Below the pieces are notes generated by a model that saw nothing but the letters and a program-made list of their open reading frames with translations, made no database searches and was not told the DNA's origin. Below, in pieces: positions 26,238 through 34,908 of a DNA stretch of 64,000 nt (the first letter of the stretch is position 1; every line of letters starts with the position of its first letter). The position numbers and the translations under genes were made by a program. The DNA lies in NCBI RefSeq assembly GCF_002752655.1, contig NZ_CP023737.1, forward strand, positions 2,504,001 through 2,568,000, read 5' to 3'. This stretch comes from Methylosinus trichosporium OB3b. Lineage in GTDB: Bacteria; Pseudomonadota; Alphaproteobacteria; Rhizobiales; Beijerinckiaceae.

Positions 26238-26868
26238 CGTTCGGATAGGCCTCGACCCATACATCGAGCGACCCTGCCTTCCCCCGCTCGTAGGGGCGAG
26301 GGTAGGCAGGCGCCAGCGCCTCGTTTCGCGCGAGACTACCTGTCTTCATGGGAGCGACGTTTCCGACTCGGAGAAACTCCCTTCAGCTCAAAGCATGCTT
26401 TCACCGAAGACGATCATCTCATTACCTTTCCTTAACCCCGCCATAATAGGCAGGTATAGGGTAGGTCCATCGGCCCGGCTGATCGAATGTGCCGCCGGTC
26501 TCGCACCCGTCTCCGAGTGAAGAGGGAACGCATGACTTTCCCTGTTTTCGGGCCGATAGACGCGTGCGCCGCGGCAATGTTTTCCCTTGACGAAGAAATT
26601 CCCTTTCCGTCATAGGGGCGGCGCGGGTGAGTTTTCGACCGGGCGCGGTGAGGGGCGAGAACGCGCCGAAGGCGCGGAAACGCGTCCGGGGACAACTTGA
26701 TGAAGCAATCGGAAGGTTCTACCTTCGCCGGTCGATGACGGCGGAGAGCGGGGGACCCGTGGTCTTCGCCCCGCAGCCATTTGCGCGCCGTCGGCGGCGT
26801 CCTGCGCGGCGCGGTGAAAAAAATTCAAGGGCGGGCGAAACGCTTCGAGCGAGGGAGAAAAAATTCAA
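26238..26868 (+). promoter_or_regulatory. 631-bp leader region of the serine-cycle cluster
   Basis: No convincing gene is seen. An imperfect hairpin at 26275-26310 (CCTGCC paired with GGCAGG around a CCCC/GGGG stem) lies just after msrB and could end its transcript. A possible promoter is TTGACG at 26587-26592, with a weak -10 (TCATAG) 17 bp downstream, leaving a GC-rich leader of about 250 nt before ftfL. An AT-richer tract (26400-26460) could be an alternative promoter or activator site. Serine-cycle genes of Methylorubrum extorquens are controlled by the LysR-type QscR, but I cannot assign a binding site. Confidence 0.4.
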
Positions 26869-28596
26869 ATGTCCGAAACGTCCACCCCCGCCGCGAGCGG
26901 GAAAGGCAATCAGCATCTGTCTCCCAAATCCGACATCGAGATCTCTCAGGCCGCGGATATGCGGCCGATCGTCGATGTCGCGCGAGAGAAGCTCGGCATC
27001 CCCGCTGAACATGTGTTGCCTTACGGACATTACAAGGCGAAACTCTCCCTCGATTATCTCTCCTCGCTGAAGGACCGACCGGACGGCAAGCTCGTCCTCG
27101 TCACCGCCATCACGCCCACGCCCGCCGGCGAAGGCAAGACGACGACGACCGTCGGCCTCGGCGACGCGCTCAACCACATCGGCAAGAAGGCCATCATGTG
27201 CCTTCGCGAGCCGAGCCTCGGCCCCTGCTTCGGCGTGAAGGGCGGCGCCGCCGGTGGCGGCTATGCACAAGTCGTGCCGATGGAGGACATCAACCTCCAT
27301 TTCACCGGCGACTTCCACGCCATCGGCGCGGCCAATAATCTGCTCTCCGCGCTCATCGACAATCACGTCTATTGGGGCAATTCGCTCGGGATCGATCCGC
27401 GCCGCATCTCCTGGCGCCGCGCTGTCGACATGAACGACCGCTCGCTGCGCTCGATCGTCTCGTCGCTCGGCGGCGTCGCCAACGGCTTTCCGCGCGAGGA
27501 CGGCTTCGACATCACCGTCGCCTCGGAGGTGATGGCGATCTTCTGCCTCGCCACCGATTTCGCCGATCTGCAGCGCCGCCTCGGGGACATCATCGTCGCG
27601 CAGACCCGCGACAAGAAGAACATCCGCGCCTCTGATCTGAAGGCGGCCGGCTCCATGGCCGCGCTGCTGAAGGACGCGATCGCGCCGAACCTCGTGCAGA
27701 CGCTCGAGAATAATCCGGCCTTCATCCATGGCGGCCCCTTCGCCAACATCGCCCATGGCTGCAATTCGGCCATCGCCACCAAGGCGGCGCTGAAGCTCGC
27801 CGACTATGTGGTGACGGAAGCCGGCTTCGGCGCCGATCTCGGCGCGGAGAAGTTCTTCGACATCAAATGCCGCAAGGCGGGGCTGAAGCCCGACGTCACC
27901 GTCATCGTCGCGACAATTCGCGCGCTGAAGATGCATGGCGGCGTCGCCAAGGACGATCTCAAGCTCGAGAATGTCGCCGCGCTGGAGAAGGGCTTCGCCA
28001 ATTTGCAGCGCCATATCGCCAATGTGCAGAAGTTCGGCGTGCCGGTGATCGTCTCGGTCAACCGTTTCAGCACCGACACGGCTGCGGAGATGGAGCTCTT
28101 GCAGAAGCTCACGCAGGCCGAGGGCGTCGATTGCGTGCTCGCCGATCATTGGGGCTCGGGCGGGCCGGGCGCGGCGGAGCTCGCCGAGAAGGTCGTCGCG
28201 ACGATCGAGGCCAAGCCCTCGCAGTTCAAGCCGCTCTACGCCGATGATCTGCCGCTGGTCGAGAAGGTGCGGACCATCGCCCGCGAGCTCTATGGCGCCT
28301 CCGACATCGCGCTCGATCCTTCGGTGAAGACGCGCTTCGCCGAGCTCGAGAAGGAAGGCTTCAGCCATCTGCCGGTGTGCATCGCCAAGACGCAGTACAG
28401 CTTCTCGACCGACGCCAACGCCAAGGGCGCGCCCTCCGGCCATGTGATCCCGGTGCGCGAGCTGCGTCTGTCGGCGGGCGCCGAATTCGTCGTCGTGATC
28501 TGCGGCGACATCATGACCATGCCCGGCCTGCCGAAGGTCCCCGCCGCCAATAATATCGAGGTGGGCGCGGACGGGCGCATCGCCGGCCTGTTCTGA
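26869..28596 (+). CDS. ftfL: formate-tetrahydrofolate ligase
   Basis: A 575-aa ATP-dependent ligase forming 10-formyl-THF from formate. In methylotrophs it is the entry of C1 units into the serine cycle. The P-loop [20 protein letters not shown] lies near residue 85. The signature [19 protein letters not shown] and FTGDFHAI follow. The C-terminus has the usual [13 protein letters not shown]. The N-terminus is about 18 residues longer than in other FtfL proteins and is Ser/Thr/Pro-rich. A GAGGGAG site precedes the ATG. It is the first gene of the cluster and is followed by sga after 86 bp. Confidence 0.97.
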   Translation: MSETSTPAASGKGNQHLSPKSDIEISQAADMRPIVDVAREKLGIPAEHVLPYGHYKAKLSLDYLSSLKDRPDGKLVLVTAITPTPAGEGKTTTTVGLGDALNHIGKKAIMCLREPSLGPCFGVKGGAAGGGYAQVVPMEDINLHFTGDFHAIGAANNLLSALIDNHVYWGNSLGIDPRRISWRRAVDMNDRSLRSIVSSLGGVANGFPREDGFDITVASEVMAIFCLATDFADLQRRLGDIIVAQTRDKKNIRASDLKAAGSMAALLKDAIAPNLVQTLENNPAFIHGGPFANIAHGCNSAIATKAALKLADYVVTEAGFGADLGAEKFFDIKCRKAGLKPDVTVIVATIRALKMHGGVAKDDLKLENVAALEKGFANLQRHIANVQKFGVPVIVSVNRFSTDTAAEMELLQKLTQAEGVDCVLADHWGSGGPGAAELAEKVVATIEAKPSQFKPLYADDLPLVEKVRTIARELYGASDIALDPSVKTRFAELEKEGFSHLPVCIAKTQYSFSTDANAKGAPSGHVIPVRELRLSAGAEFVVVICGDIMTMPGLPKVPAANNIEVGADGRIAGLF

Positions 28597-28682
28597 ACGC
28601 GGCCGACGCGCAAGGAAGCTTCGGGCGCGCGCGCGTCCGGCGAAGACAACTCGAACCGATGAGCTCGAAGGGAGCCCTAGAC

Positions 28683-29876
28683 ATGTCGAATTCCAGAATT
28701 CCGGGCCGCAATTTTCTGTTCGTTCCGGGCCCGACCAATATTCCGGACCGCATTCTGCGCGCGATGAACGTCGTCTCCGAGGACCATCGTTCGCCGAAGT
28801 TCCCCGAGCTGACGCTGCCGCTGTTCACGCAGCTGAAGAAGGTGTTCAAGACCGAGAGCGGCCAGGCCTTCATCTTCCCGGCCTCGGGCACCGGCGGCTG
28901 GGAAGCGGCGATCACCAACACGCTGTCGCCCGGCGACAAGGTCATCGCGCAGCGTTTCGGCCAGTTCACCCATCTGTGGATCGACCTCGCCAAGCGCATC
29001 GGCCTCGATGTGATCGAGCAGGACGAGGAATGGGGCACGGGCAACAACCCGGAACGCATCGAAGAGACGCTGAAGGCCGACAAGAACCACGAGATCAAGG
29101 CCGTCTTCGCCACGCATAACGAGACGGCGACCGGCGTCACCTCCGACATCGGCGCGGTGCGCAAGGCGATCGACAACGCCAAGCATCCGGCGATGCTGTT
29201 CGTCGACGGCGTGAGCTCGGTCGGCTCGCTCGACTTCAAGCAGGACGAGTGGGGCGTCGACGTCGCCGTGTCCGGCTCGCAGAAGGGCTTCATGCTGCCG
29301 GCCGGCCTCGCGCTCCTCAGCGTCAGCCAGAAGGCGCTGAAGGCCGGCGAGACGGCCAAGCTGCATCGCGCCTATTTCGACTTCCAGGACCATGTGAAGG
29401 CCAACGCCACCGGCTATTTCCCCTATACGCCGGCGCTGCCGCTGCTCTACGGCCTGCGCGAGTCGCTCAATGTTCTGTTCGAGGAAGGCCTCGATCAGGT
29501 CTATGCGCGCCATCACCATCTCGCCGAGGGCGTGCGCGCCGCGGTCGCGGCCTGGGGCCTCAAGCCCTGCGCCAAGGAGTCCAAGTGGAACTCCGACACG
29601 GTGACGGCGATCCTGGTGCCGGAAGGCTTCGACGCCGCCAAGGTCATCGAGATCGCCTATAAGCGCTACAATCTCGCGCTCGGCGCCGGCCTCTCCAAGG
29701 TCGCCGGCAAGGTGTTCCGCATCGGCCATCTCGGCGATCTCAACGAGCTGATGCTGCTCGGCGCCATCGCCGGCGCGGAGATGGCGATGCTCGACGTCGG
29801 CATTCCGGTCACCCCCGGCAGCGGCGTCGCGGCGGCCCAGGCCGTCTATCGCGCCAATCCGATCCTGCAGGCCTGA
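28683..29876 (+). CDS. sgaA: serine-glyoxylate aminotransferase
   Basis: A 397-aa PLP aminotransferase converting serine and glyoxylate to hydroxypyruvate and glycine, the defining transamination of the serine cycle. The opening GRNFLFVPGPTNIPDRI, the VDGVSSVGSLDF PLP-Asp region and the Schiff-base Lys in SGSQKGFMLPAGLAL are clear. The start is ATG 28683 behind GGGAG; ATG 28659 in frame has no ribosome site. It is followed by a strong hairpin and then hprA. Confidence 0.97.
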   Translation: MSNSRIPGRNFLFVPGPTNIPDRILRAMNVVSEDHRSPKFPELTLPLFTQLKKVFKTESGQAFIFPASGTGGWEAAITNTLSPGDKVIAQRFGQFTHLWIDLAKRIGLDVIEQDEEWGTGNNPERIEETLKADKNHEIKAVFATHNETATGVTSDIGAVRKAIDNAKHPAMLFVDGVSSVGSLDFKQDEWGVDVAVSGSQKGFMLPAGLALLSVSQKALKAGETAKLHRAYFDFQDHVKANATGYFPYTPALPLLYGLRESLNVLFEEGLDQVYARHHHLAEGVRAAVAAWGLKPCAKESKWNSDTVTAILVPEGFDAAKVIEIAYKRYNLALGAGLSKVAGKVFRIGHLGDLNELMLLGAIAGAEMAMLDVGIPVTPGSGVAAAQAVYRANPILQA

Positions 29877-29884
29877 TGATTTTT

Positions 29885-29916
29885 CGGCCTCGCCCCTCAC
29901 GGGAGGGGCGAGGCCG
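29885..29916. repeat. 13-bp-stem hairpin between sga and hprA
   Basis: CGGCCTCGCCCCT pairs perfectly with AGGGGCGAGGCCG around a 6-nt loop. It is followed on the plus strand by TCTTCT and an A run rather than a T run, so it is not a standard Rho-independent terminator for the cluster. It could stabilise the upstream mRNA 3' end or lower read-through into hprA. Confidence 0.75.
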
Positions 29917-29986
29917 TCTTCTAAAAAAAAACTTCGCCAAGCAATCTGAGCCGAATGGCAGAGCGACTCCAGGGGAAGAAGCAGTC

Positions 29987-30928
29987 ATGTCGCACAAAAT
30001 CGTCTTTCTCGATCGCGAGACGCTCGACGCCAATTTGCGCAAGCCGAATTTCCCGCACGACTATGTCGAATACGCCCAGAGCGCTCCGACCGATGTCGTC
30101 GAGCGCCTGAAGGGCGCGACCATCGCCATCACCAACAAGGTGCCGCTGCGCGAGGAGACGCTGAAGCAGCTTCCCGATCTGAAGCTGATCGCCGTCGCCG
30201 CCACCGGCACCGATGTGATCGACAAGGCCTATACGACGGCCAATGGAATCACCGTCTCCAACATTCGCAACTACGCCTTCAACACGCTTCCCGAGCATGT
30301 GATCGCGCTCATTTTCGCGCTGCGCCGCAATCTCGTGAACTATGTGGACTCCGTGCGCCGCGGCCGTTGGCAGGAGGCGAATCAATTCTGCTATTTCGAC
30401 TATCCGATCTATGACATCTCCGGCTCGACGCTCGGCATCATCGGCTATGGCGCGCTCGGCAAATCGATCGCGACGCGCGCCGAGGCGCTCGGCATGAAGA
30501 TGCTGATCAACGACGTCGTGCCGGGGCCGAACATCGTCGATATTCCGACGATCCTGCGCGAGGCGGATGTCGTCACGCTCAATCTGCCGCTGACGCCGCA
30601 GACCAAGAATCTGATCGGCGCGAAAGAGCTCGCCTCGATGAAGAAGACGGCGATCCTCATCAACACCGCGCGCGGCGGCATCGTCGACGAGCAGGCGCTC
30701 GCGGATGCTCTGCGGGGCGGCGTGATCGCCGGCGCGGGCTTCGACGTGCTGACGGTCGAGCCGCCCAAGCAGGGCAATATTCTGCTCGATCCGACCATTC
30801 CCAATCTCATCGTCACGCCGCATGTGGCCTGGGCGAGCAAGGAGGCGATGCAGGTGCTCGCAGATCAGCTCGTCGACAATATCGATGCTTTCGTCGCCGG
30901 CGCGCCGCGTAATCTCGTGACCGCGTGA
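29987..30928 (+). CDS. hprA: hydroxypyruvate reductase (NADH/NADPH)
   Basis: A 313-aa D-2-hydroxyacid dehydrogenase reducing hydroxypyruvate to D-glycerate. The Rossmann motif is in GIIGYGALGKSIATR. The catalytic Arg (NTARGG), Glu (DVLTVEPP) and His (VTPHVAWAS) are present. The start is ATG 29987 behind AGGGGAAGAA; an upstream frame to 29876 reads through the hairpin and is rejected. It lies between sga and mtdA, as in M. extorquens. Confidence 0.96.
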   Translation: MSHKIVFLDRETLDANLRKPNFPHDYVEYAQSAPTDVVERLKGATIAITNKVPLREETLKQLPDLKLIAVAATGTDVIDKAYTTANGITVSNIRNYAFNTLPEHVIALIFALRRNLVNYVDSVRRGRWQEANQFCYFDYPIYDISGSTLGIIGYGALGKSIATRAEALGMKMLINDVVPGPNIVDIPTILREADVVTLNLPLTPQTKNLIGAKELASMKKTAILINTARGGIVDEQALADALRGGVIAGAGFDVLTVEPPKQGNILLDPTIPNLIVTPHVAWASKEAMQVLADQLVDNIDAFVAGAPRNLVTA

Positions 30929-30962
30929 CGGCGCATCGCCCGGAACAGTTCGAATGCCCGAT

Positions 30963-31046
30963 CGTCATAGCGAGCGGAGCGAAGCAATCCTTCAGCCACA
31001 GGGCGACTCCCGAGGTTGCTTCGTCGCTACGCTGCTCGCAATGACG
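30963..31046. repeat. 84-bp dispersed inverted repeat (copy 2)
   Basis: A diverged copy of the element at 21356-21438, with ends CGTCATAGCGAGCGGAGCGA and GCTGCTCGCAATGACG. It fills most of the 144-bp gap between hprA and mtdA, inside the serine-cycle cluster, and leaves 26 bp before the mtdA ATG. It may therefore influence mtdA translation or transcript stability. Confidence 0.8.
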
Positions 31047-31072
31047 CGCGCCGTCACAACGGATGACAATGA

Positions 31073-31933
31073 ATGACCCAGAAGCTCCTCTTCCTTCTCG
31101 ACACCGATGCGGTTCCGAGCGTGTTCGACACGGTGGTCGCCTATGACGGCGGCGCCGATCATGTCATCGGCTACGCCAATGTGACGCCGCAGAATGTCGG
31201 CGCGCTGGTCGACGGCGCGATCTACACGCGCGGACCGAAGGAAAAGCAGTTCACCGCTCTGTTCGTCGGCGGCGGCGACATGGTCGCGGGCGAGGCGTTG
31301 TTCAAAGCGGTGCGCAAGCGCTTCTTCTCGAATTTCCGCGTCTCGGTGATGCTCGACTCCAACGGCTCCAACACCACCGCCGCCGCGGGCGTCGCTCTGC
31401 TCGCCAAGGCCAAGCCGCTCGCCGGCAAGAAGGCGATCGTGCTCGCCGGCACCGGCCCGGTCGGCCTGCGCGCCGCCGCCTTCCTGCATTCGGAAGGCGC
31501 CGAGGTCGCCATCACCTCGCGCACGAAGGCGCGCGCCGACGCCGCCGCCCAGGCCTTGCAGGACCGCTTCGGCTTCACGCCGACGGCGATCGAGGCCGTG
31601 GACAACGCCGCGCGCGCCGCGGCGGTGAAGGGAACGAACATCGTCTTCGCGGCCGGCGCCATCGGCGTGCAGCTGCTGGAAGAGAAGGATTGGCAGAACG
31701 ATCCGACCATCGAGTTGATCGCCGACGTCAACGCGCAGCCGCCGCTCGGAATCGGCGGCGTCGAGGCGACCGACAAGGCCAAGGAGCGTCACGGCAAGAT
31801 CGTCATCGGCGCGCTCGGCGTCGGCGGATTGAAGCTGAAGCTGCATCGCGCCTGCATCGGCCAGCTGTTCGAGAGTTCCGACAAGGTGCTCGACGCCGAG
31901 GAAATCTACGCCCAGGCCAAGGCGAACGCTTGA
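31073..31933 (+). CDS. mtdA: NADP-dependent methylene-H4MPT/methylene-THF dehydrogenase
   Basis: A 286-aa MtdA of the methylotroph type. It oxidises methylene-H4MPT or interconverts methylene- and methenyl-THF with NADP. The N-terminal LLFLLDTDAVPSVFDTVVAY, the substrate Lys region and the NADP fold VLAGTGPVGLRAAAFL (near residue 128) are characteristic. The site before the ATG is modest (GGATGACA). It is followed after 19 bp by fchA, the next enzyme toward formyl-THF. FolD is replaced by this MtdA/FchA pair in serine-cycle methylotrophs. Confidence 0.97.
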   Translation: MTQKLLFLLDTDAVPSVFDTVVAYDGGADHVIGYANVTPQNVGALVDGAIYTRGPKEKQFTALFVGGGDMVAGEALFKAVRKRFFSNFRVSVMLDSNGSNTTAAAGVALLAKAKPLAGKKAIVLAGTGPVGLRAAAFLHSEGAEVAITSRTKARADAAAQALQDRFGFTPTAIEAVDNAARAAAVKGTNIVFAAGAIGVQLLEEKDWQNDPTIELIADVNAQPPLGIGGVEATDKAKERHGKIVIGALGVGGLKLKLHRACIGQLFESSDKVLDAEEIYAQAKANA

Positions 31934-31952
31934 TATTGCGAGGATCGACGAG

Positions 31953-32582
31953 ATGACCAAGGACGAATCGATCACGAAATTTCTCGACGATCTCGCCAGC
32001 GAGCGGCCGACTCCGGGCGGCGGCGGCGCGGCGGCGGTGATGGGCGCGATCGGCGCGGCGCTGGTGTCGATGGTCGCCAATCTCACCATCGGCAAGAAGA
32101 ATTACGAAGCGGTCGAGGACGATCTGAAAGCCGCGCGCGCCGAGGCCGAGCGCCTGCGCGGCGAATTGACCGCGGCGATCGAGGAAGACGTCGTCGCCTT
32201 CAACAGTGTGATGGGCGCCTATGGCCTGCCGCGCGCCACCGACGAGGACAAAGCCGCGCGCACGGCGGCGATCCAGGCGGCGCTGAAGGAGGCGACGCTC
32301 GCGCCGCTGCGCGCCGTGAAGGCCTGCTTCGAGGTGATCCTGCTCTCGGAGGCGGCCGCCGAAAAGGGCAATCTCAACGTCATCAGCGACGCCGGCGTCG
32401 CCGTGCTCGCCGCCAATGCCGGCCTGCGGAGCGCCGCGCTCAACGTCTATATCAACGCCAAATCGATCAAGGATCGCGCCTTCGCCGAAGAGCAGATCGC
32501 TGCGGTCGAGGCGCTGCTGGCGCAAGCCGCCGAGAAGACCGAAGCCGTCTATGCGACCGTGAGAGGCAAGATCGGCTCTTAA
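31953..32582 (+). CDS. fchA: methenyl-THF cyclohydrolase
   Basis: A 209-aa cyclodeaminase/cyclohydrolase-family protein converting methenyl-THF to 10-formyl-THF. The family opening ITKFLDDLASERPTPGGGGA (folate-binding glycine loop) and the C-terminal NAGLRSAALNVYINAKSI are clear. Predicted all-alpha. It is tightly linked to mtdA upstream and mtkA downstream (51 bp). Confidence 0.96.
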   Translation: MTKDESITKFLDDLASERPTPGGGGAAAVMGAIGAALVSMVANLTIGKKNYEAVEDDLKAARAEAERLRGELTAAIEEDVVAFNSVMGAYGLPRATDEDKAARTAAIQAALKEATLAPLRAVKACFEVILLSEAAAEKGNLNVISDAGVAVLAANAGLRSAALNVYINAKSIKDRAFAEEQIAAVEALLAQAAEKTEAVYATVRGKIGS

Positions 32583-32633
32583 AAAATTCAACGCCGGCGA
32601 CCGGCGAGAACGAACGCAAGCGGGAGAGGGAAC

Positions 32634-33803
32634 ATGGACGTCCATGAGTATCAAGCCAAGGAATTATTGGCGAGCTGCGGCGTCGCCGTGCCCCCCGGCA
32701 CCGTCGCCTTCAGCCCCGACCAGGCCGTCTATGCGGCGACCGAGCTCGGCGGCTCGCATTGGGTGGTGAAGGCGCAGATTCACGCCGGCGCGCGCGGCAA
32801 GGCGGGCGGCATCAAGCTGTGCCGCACCTATCATGAAGTGCAGCAGGCGGCGCGCGACCTCCTCGGCAAGCGTCTCGTCACCACGCAGACCGGACCGGAA
32901 GGCAAGCCGGTGCAGCGTGTCTATGTCGAGCTCGCCGACCCCTATGAGCGCGAGCTGTATCTGGGCTTCGTGCTCGACCGCAAGCTCGAGCGCGTTCGCG
33001 TGATCGCATCGAAACATGGCGGAATGGAGATCGAGGAGATCGCCAAGACCGATCCGGACGCCATTCTCCAGGTCATCGTCGAGCCGGCCGTCGGCCTGCT
33101 GCCGTTCCAGGCGCGCGAGCTCGCCTTCCAGCTCGGCTTGAACTTGAAGCAGGTCTCGCGCGCGGTGCAGTCGATCCTCGGCGCCTATCGCGCCTTCCGC
33201 GACAATGACGCGACCATGCTGGAGATCAATCCGCTGGTCGTCACCAAGGACGACAAGGTGCTGGCGCTCGACGCCAAGATGTCCTTCGACGACAACGCTT
33301 TGTTCCGTCGCCGCAACATCGTCGACATGAACGATCCCTCGCAGTCGGACCCGCGCGAGGCGCAGGCGCTCGAGCATTCGCTCAACTATATCGGCCTCGA
33401 CGGCGAGATCGGCTGCATCGTCAATGGCGCCGGCCTCGCGATGGCGACGATGGACATGATCAAGCACGCCGGCGGCAATCCGGCGAACTTCCTCGATGTC
33501 GGCGGCGGCGCCTCGGCCGAGCGCGTCGCGACGGCCTTCCGCCTCGTGCTCTCGGACGCCAATGTGAAGGTGGTGCTGGTCAACATCTTCGCCGGCATCA
33601 ATCGCTGCGACTGGGTCGCGCAGGGCGTCATCGACGCGGTGAAGGCGACCAACATCACGGCGCCGCTGGTCGTGCGTCTCGCCGGCACCAATGTCGAGGC
33701 CGGCCGCAAGCTGCTCGACGAGAGCGGCATCAATGTCATCACCGCCGATTCGCTGGCCGACGCCGCCCAGAAGGCCGTCGCCGCATACCGCTCCGTGAAG
33801 TGA
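32634..33803 (+). CDS. mtkA: malate-CoA ligase beta subunit (malate thiokinase)
   Basis: A 389-aa ATP-grasp subunit homologous to SucC. With MtkB it makes malyl-CoA from malate, CoA and ATP. The ATP-grasp opening [20 protein letters not shown] is followed by [17 protein letters not shown], the metal site [20 protein letters not shown] and the C-terminal [15 protein letters not shown]. Succinyl-CoA synthetase has the same architecture, so the assignment rests on the neighbours (mtkB, ppc, mclA). GCGGGAGAGGGAAC precedes the ATG. Confidence 0.95.
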   Translation: MDVHEYQAKELLASCGVAVPPGTVAFSPDQAVYAATELGGSHWVVKAQIHAGARGKAGGIKLCRTYHEVQQAARDLLGKRLVTTQTGPEGKPVQRVYVELADPYERELYLGFVLDRKLERVRVIASKHGGMEIEEIAKTDPDAILQVIVEPAVGLLPFQARELAFQLGLNLKQVSRAVQSILGAYRAFRDNDATMLEINPLVVTKDDKVLALDAKMSFDDNALFRRRNIVDMNDPSQSDPREAQALEHSLNYIGLDGEIGCIVNGAGLAMATMDMIKHAGGNPANFLDVGGGASAERVATAFRLVLSDANVKVVLVNIFAGINRCDWVAQGVIDAVKATNITAPLVVRLAGTNVEAGRKLLDESGINVITADSLADAAQKAVAAYRSVK

Positions 33804-33825
33804 GCGGCGAGGCCGGGAGGAAACA

Positions 33826-34713
33826 ATGAGCATTCTGATCGACGAAAAGACTCCGATCCTCGTCCAGGGCATCACCGGCGACAAGGGCAGCTTCCACGCC
33901 AAGGAGATGATCGACTACGGCACCAATGTCGTCGCCGGCGTCACTCCCGGCAAGGGCGGCAAGACCGTGCATGGCGTGCCGATTTTCGACACGGTGCGCG
34001 AGGCGGTGAAGCAGACCGGCGCCACCACCAGCATCACCTTCGTGGCGCCGCCCTTCGCGGCCGACGCCATCATGGAGGCGGCGGACGCCGGCATTCGCCT
34101 CATCTGCTCCATCACCGACGGCATTCCGGCGCAGGACATGATGCGCGTGAAGCGCTATTTCCTGCGCTATCCGCGCGAGCGCCGGCCCACCATGGTCGGG
34201 CCGAACTGCGCCGGCATCATCAGCCCCGGCAAGGCCATGCTCGGCATCATGCCCGGCCACATCTACAAGCAGGGCAATGTCGGCCTCATCTCGCGCTCGG
34301 GCACGCTCGGCTATGAGGCGGCCTCGCAATTGAAGGAGCTCGGGATCGGCATCTCGACCTCGGTCGGCATCGGCGGCGATCCGATCAACGGCTCGTCCTT
34401 CCTCGATCATCTCGTATTGTTCGATCAGGATCCGGAGACGGAAGCGGTGCTGATCATCGGCGAGATCGGCGGACCGCAGGAGGCCGAGGCCGCGGCCTGG
34501 ATCAAGGAGAACTTCTCCAAGCCGGTCGTGGGCTTCGTCGCCGGCCTCACGGCGCCGAAGGGCCGCCGCATGGGCCATGCCGGCGCGATCATCTCGGCGA
34601 CCGGCGACAGCGCCGCCGAGAAGACCGAAATCATGAAGTCCTACGGCCTCACCGTCGCGCCGAGCCCGGCGGAGTTCGGCTCGGCCGTCGCCTCGGTGCT
34701 GAAGCGCGCGTGA
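33826..34713 (+). CDS. mtkB: malate-CoA ligase alpha subunit
   Basis: A 295-aa SucD-like CoA-binding subunit. The N-terminal Rossmann CoA site is in [17 protein letters not shown]. The catalytic phosphohistidine is in [22 protein letters not shown] and the [11 protein letters not shown] loop complete the family pattern. It is 22 bp behind mtkA. The following 195-bp gap to ppc holds an inverted pair of short palindromes, which may split the transcript. Confidence 0.95.
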   Translation: MSILIDEKTPILVQGITGDKGSFHAKEMIDYGTNVVAGVTPGKGGKTVHGVPIFDTVREAVKQTGATTSITFVAPPFAADAIMEAADAGIRLICSITDGIPAQDMMRVKRYFLRYPRERRPTMVGPNCAGIISPGKAMLGIMPGHIYKQGNVGLISRSGTLGYEAASQLKELGIGISTSVGIGGDPINGSSFLDHLVLFDQDPETEAVLIIGEIGGPQEAEAAAWIKENFSKPVVGFVAGLTAPKGRRMGHAGAIISATGDSAAEKTEIMKSYGLTVAPSPAEFGSAVASVLKRA

Positions 34714-34720
34714 CATGACT

Positions 34721-34875
34721 CCTCTCCCCGCTCGCGGGGAGAGGTCGAGCCAAGCGAGGGTGAGGCGCTCGGGAGCGTCGGCGGCCGTCAGTAGCTCGGC
34801 GCATTCGTCTCGTCACCGAAATTCGGGACAATCGCCCGGCCCCTCACCCGGCCTCTCCCCGCAAGCGGGGAGAGG
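34721..34875. repeat. inverted pair of short palindromes between mtkB and ppc
   Basis: 34721-34765 carries CCTCTCCCCGC-TC-GCGGGGAGAGG and then a GGGTGAGG terminus. 34840-34875 carries the reverse arrangement (CCCTCACCCGG, then CCTCTCCCCGC-AA-GCGGGGAGAGG). The spacing is 74 bp. The layout is the same as the main 54-bp repeat pairs, with a shorter arm and CTCTCCCC in place of CTTCTCCC, so it looks like a related subfamily. Either hairpin could act on mtkB mRNA stability. Confidence 0.8.
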
Positions 34876-34908
34876 AGACGACCAGCCAAACGAGAGCCAG
34901 GAGCCCGC

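Noticed and set aside
26238..26868. ZTP (pfl) or THF riboswitch before ftfL
   Set aside because: I could not match the conserved core of either class by eye; a covariance-model search would decide.
29885..29930. Rho-independent terminator after sga
   Set aside because: The stem is good but is followed by an A run on the coding strand, not T.
31073..31933. mtdA as a FolD-type dehydrogenase
   Set aside because: The sequence has the MtdA-specific N-terminus and is followed by fchA, so a bifunctional FolD is not needed.
32634..34713. mtkAB as succinyl-CoA synthetase (sucCD)
   Set aside because: The family is the same, but the location between fchA and ppc-mclA favours malate thiokinase.
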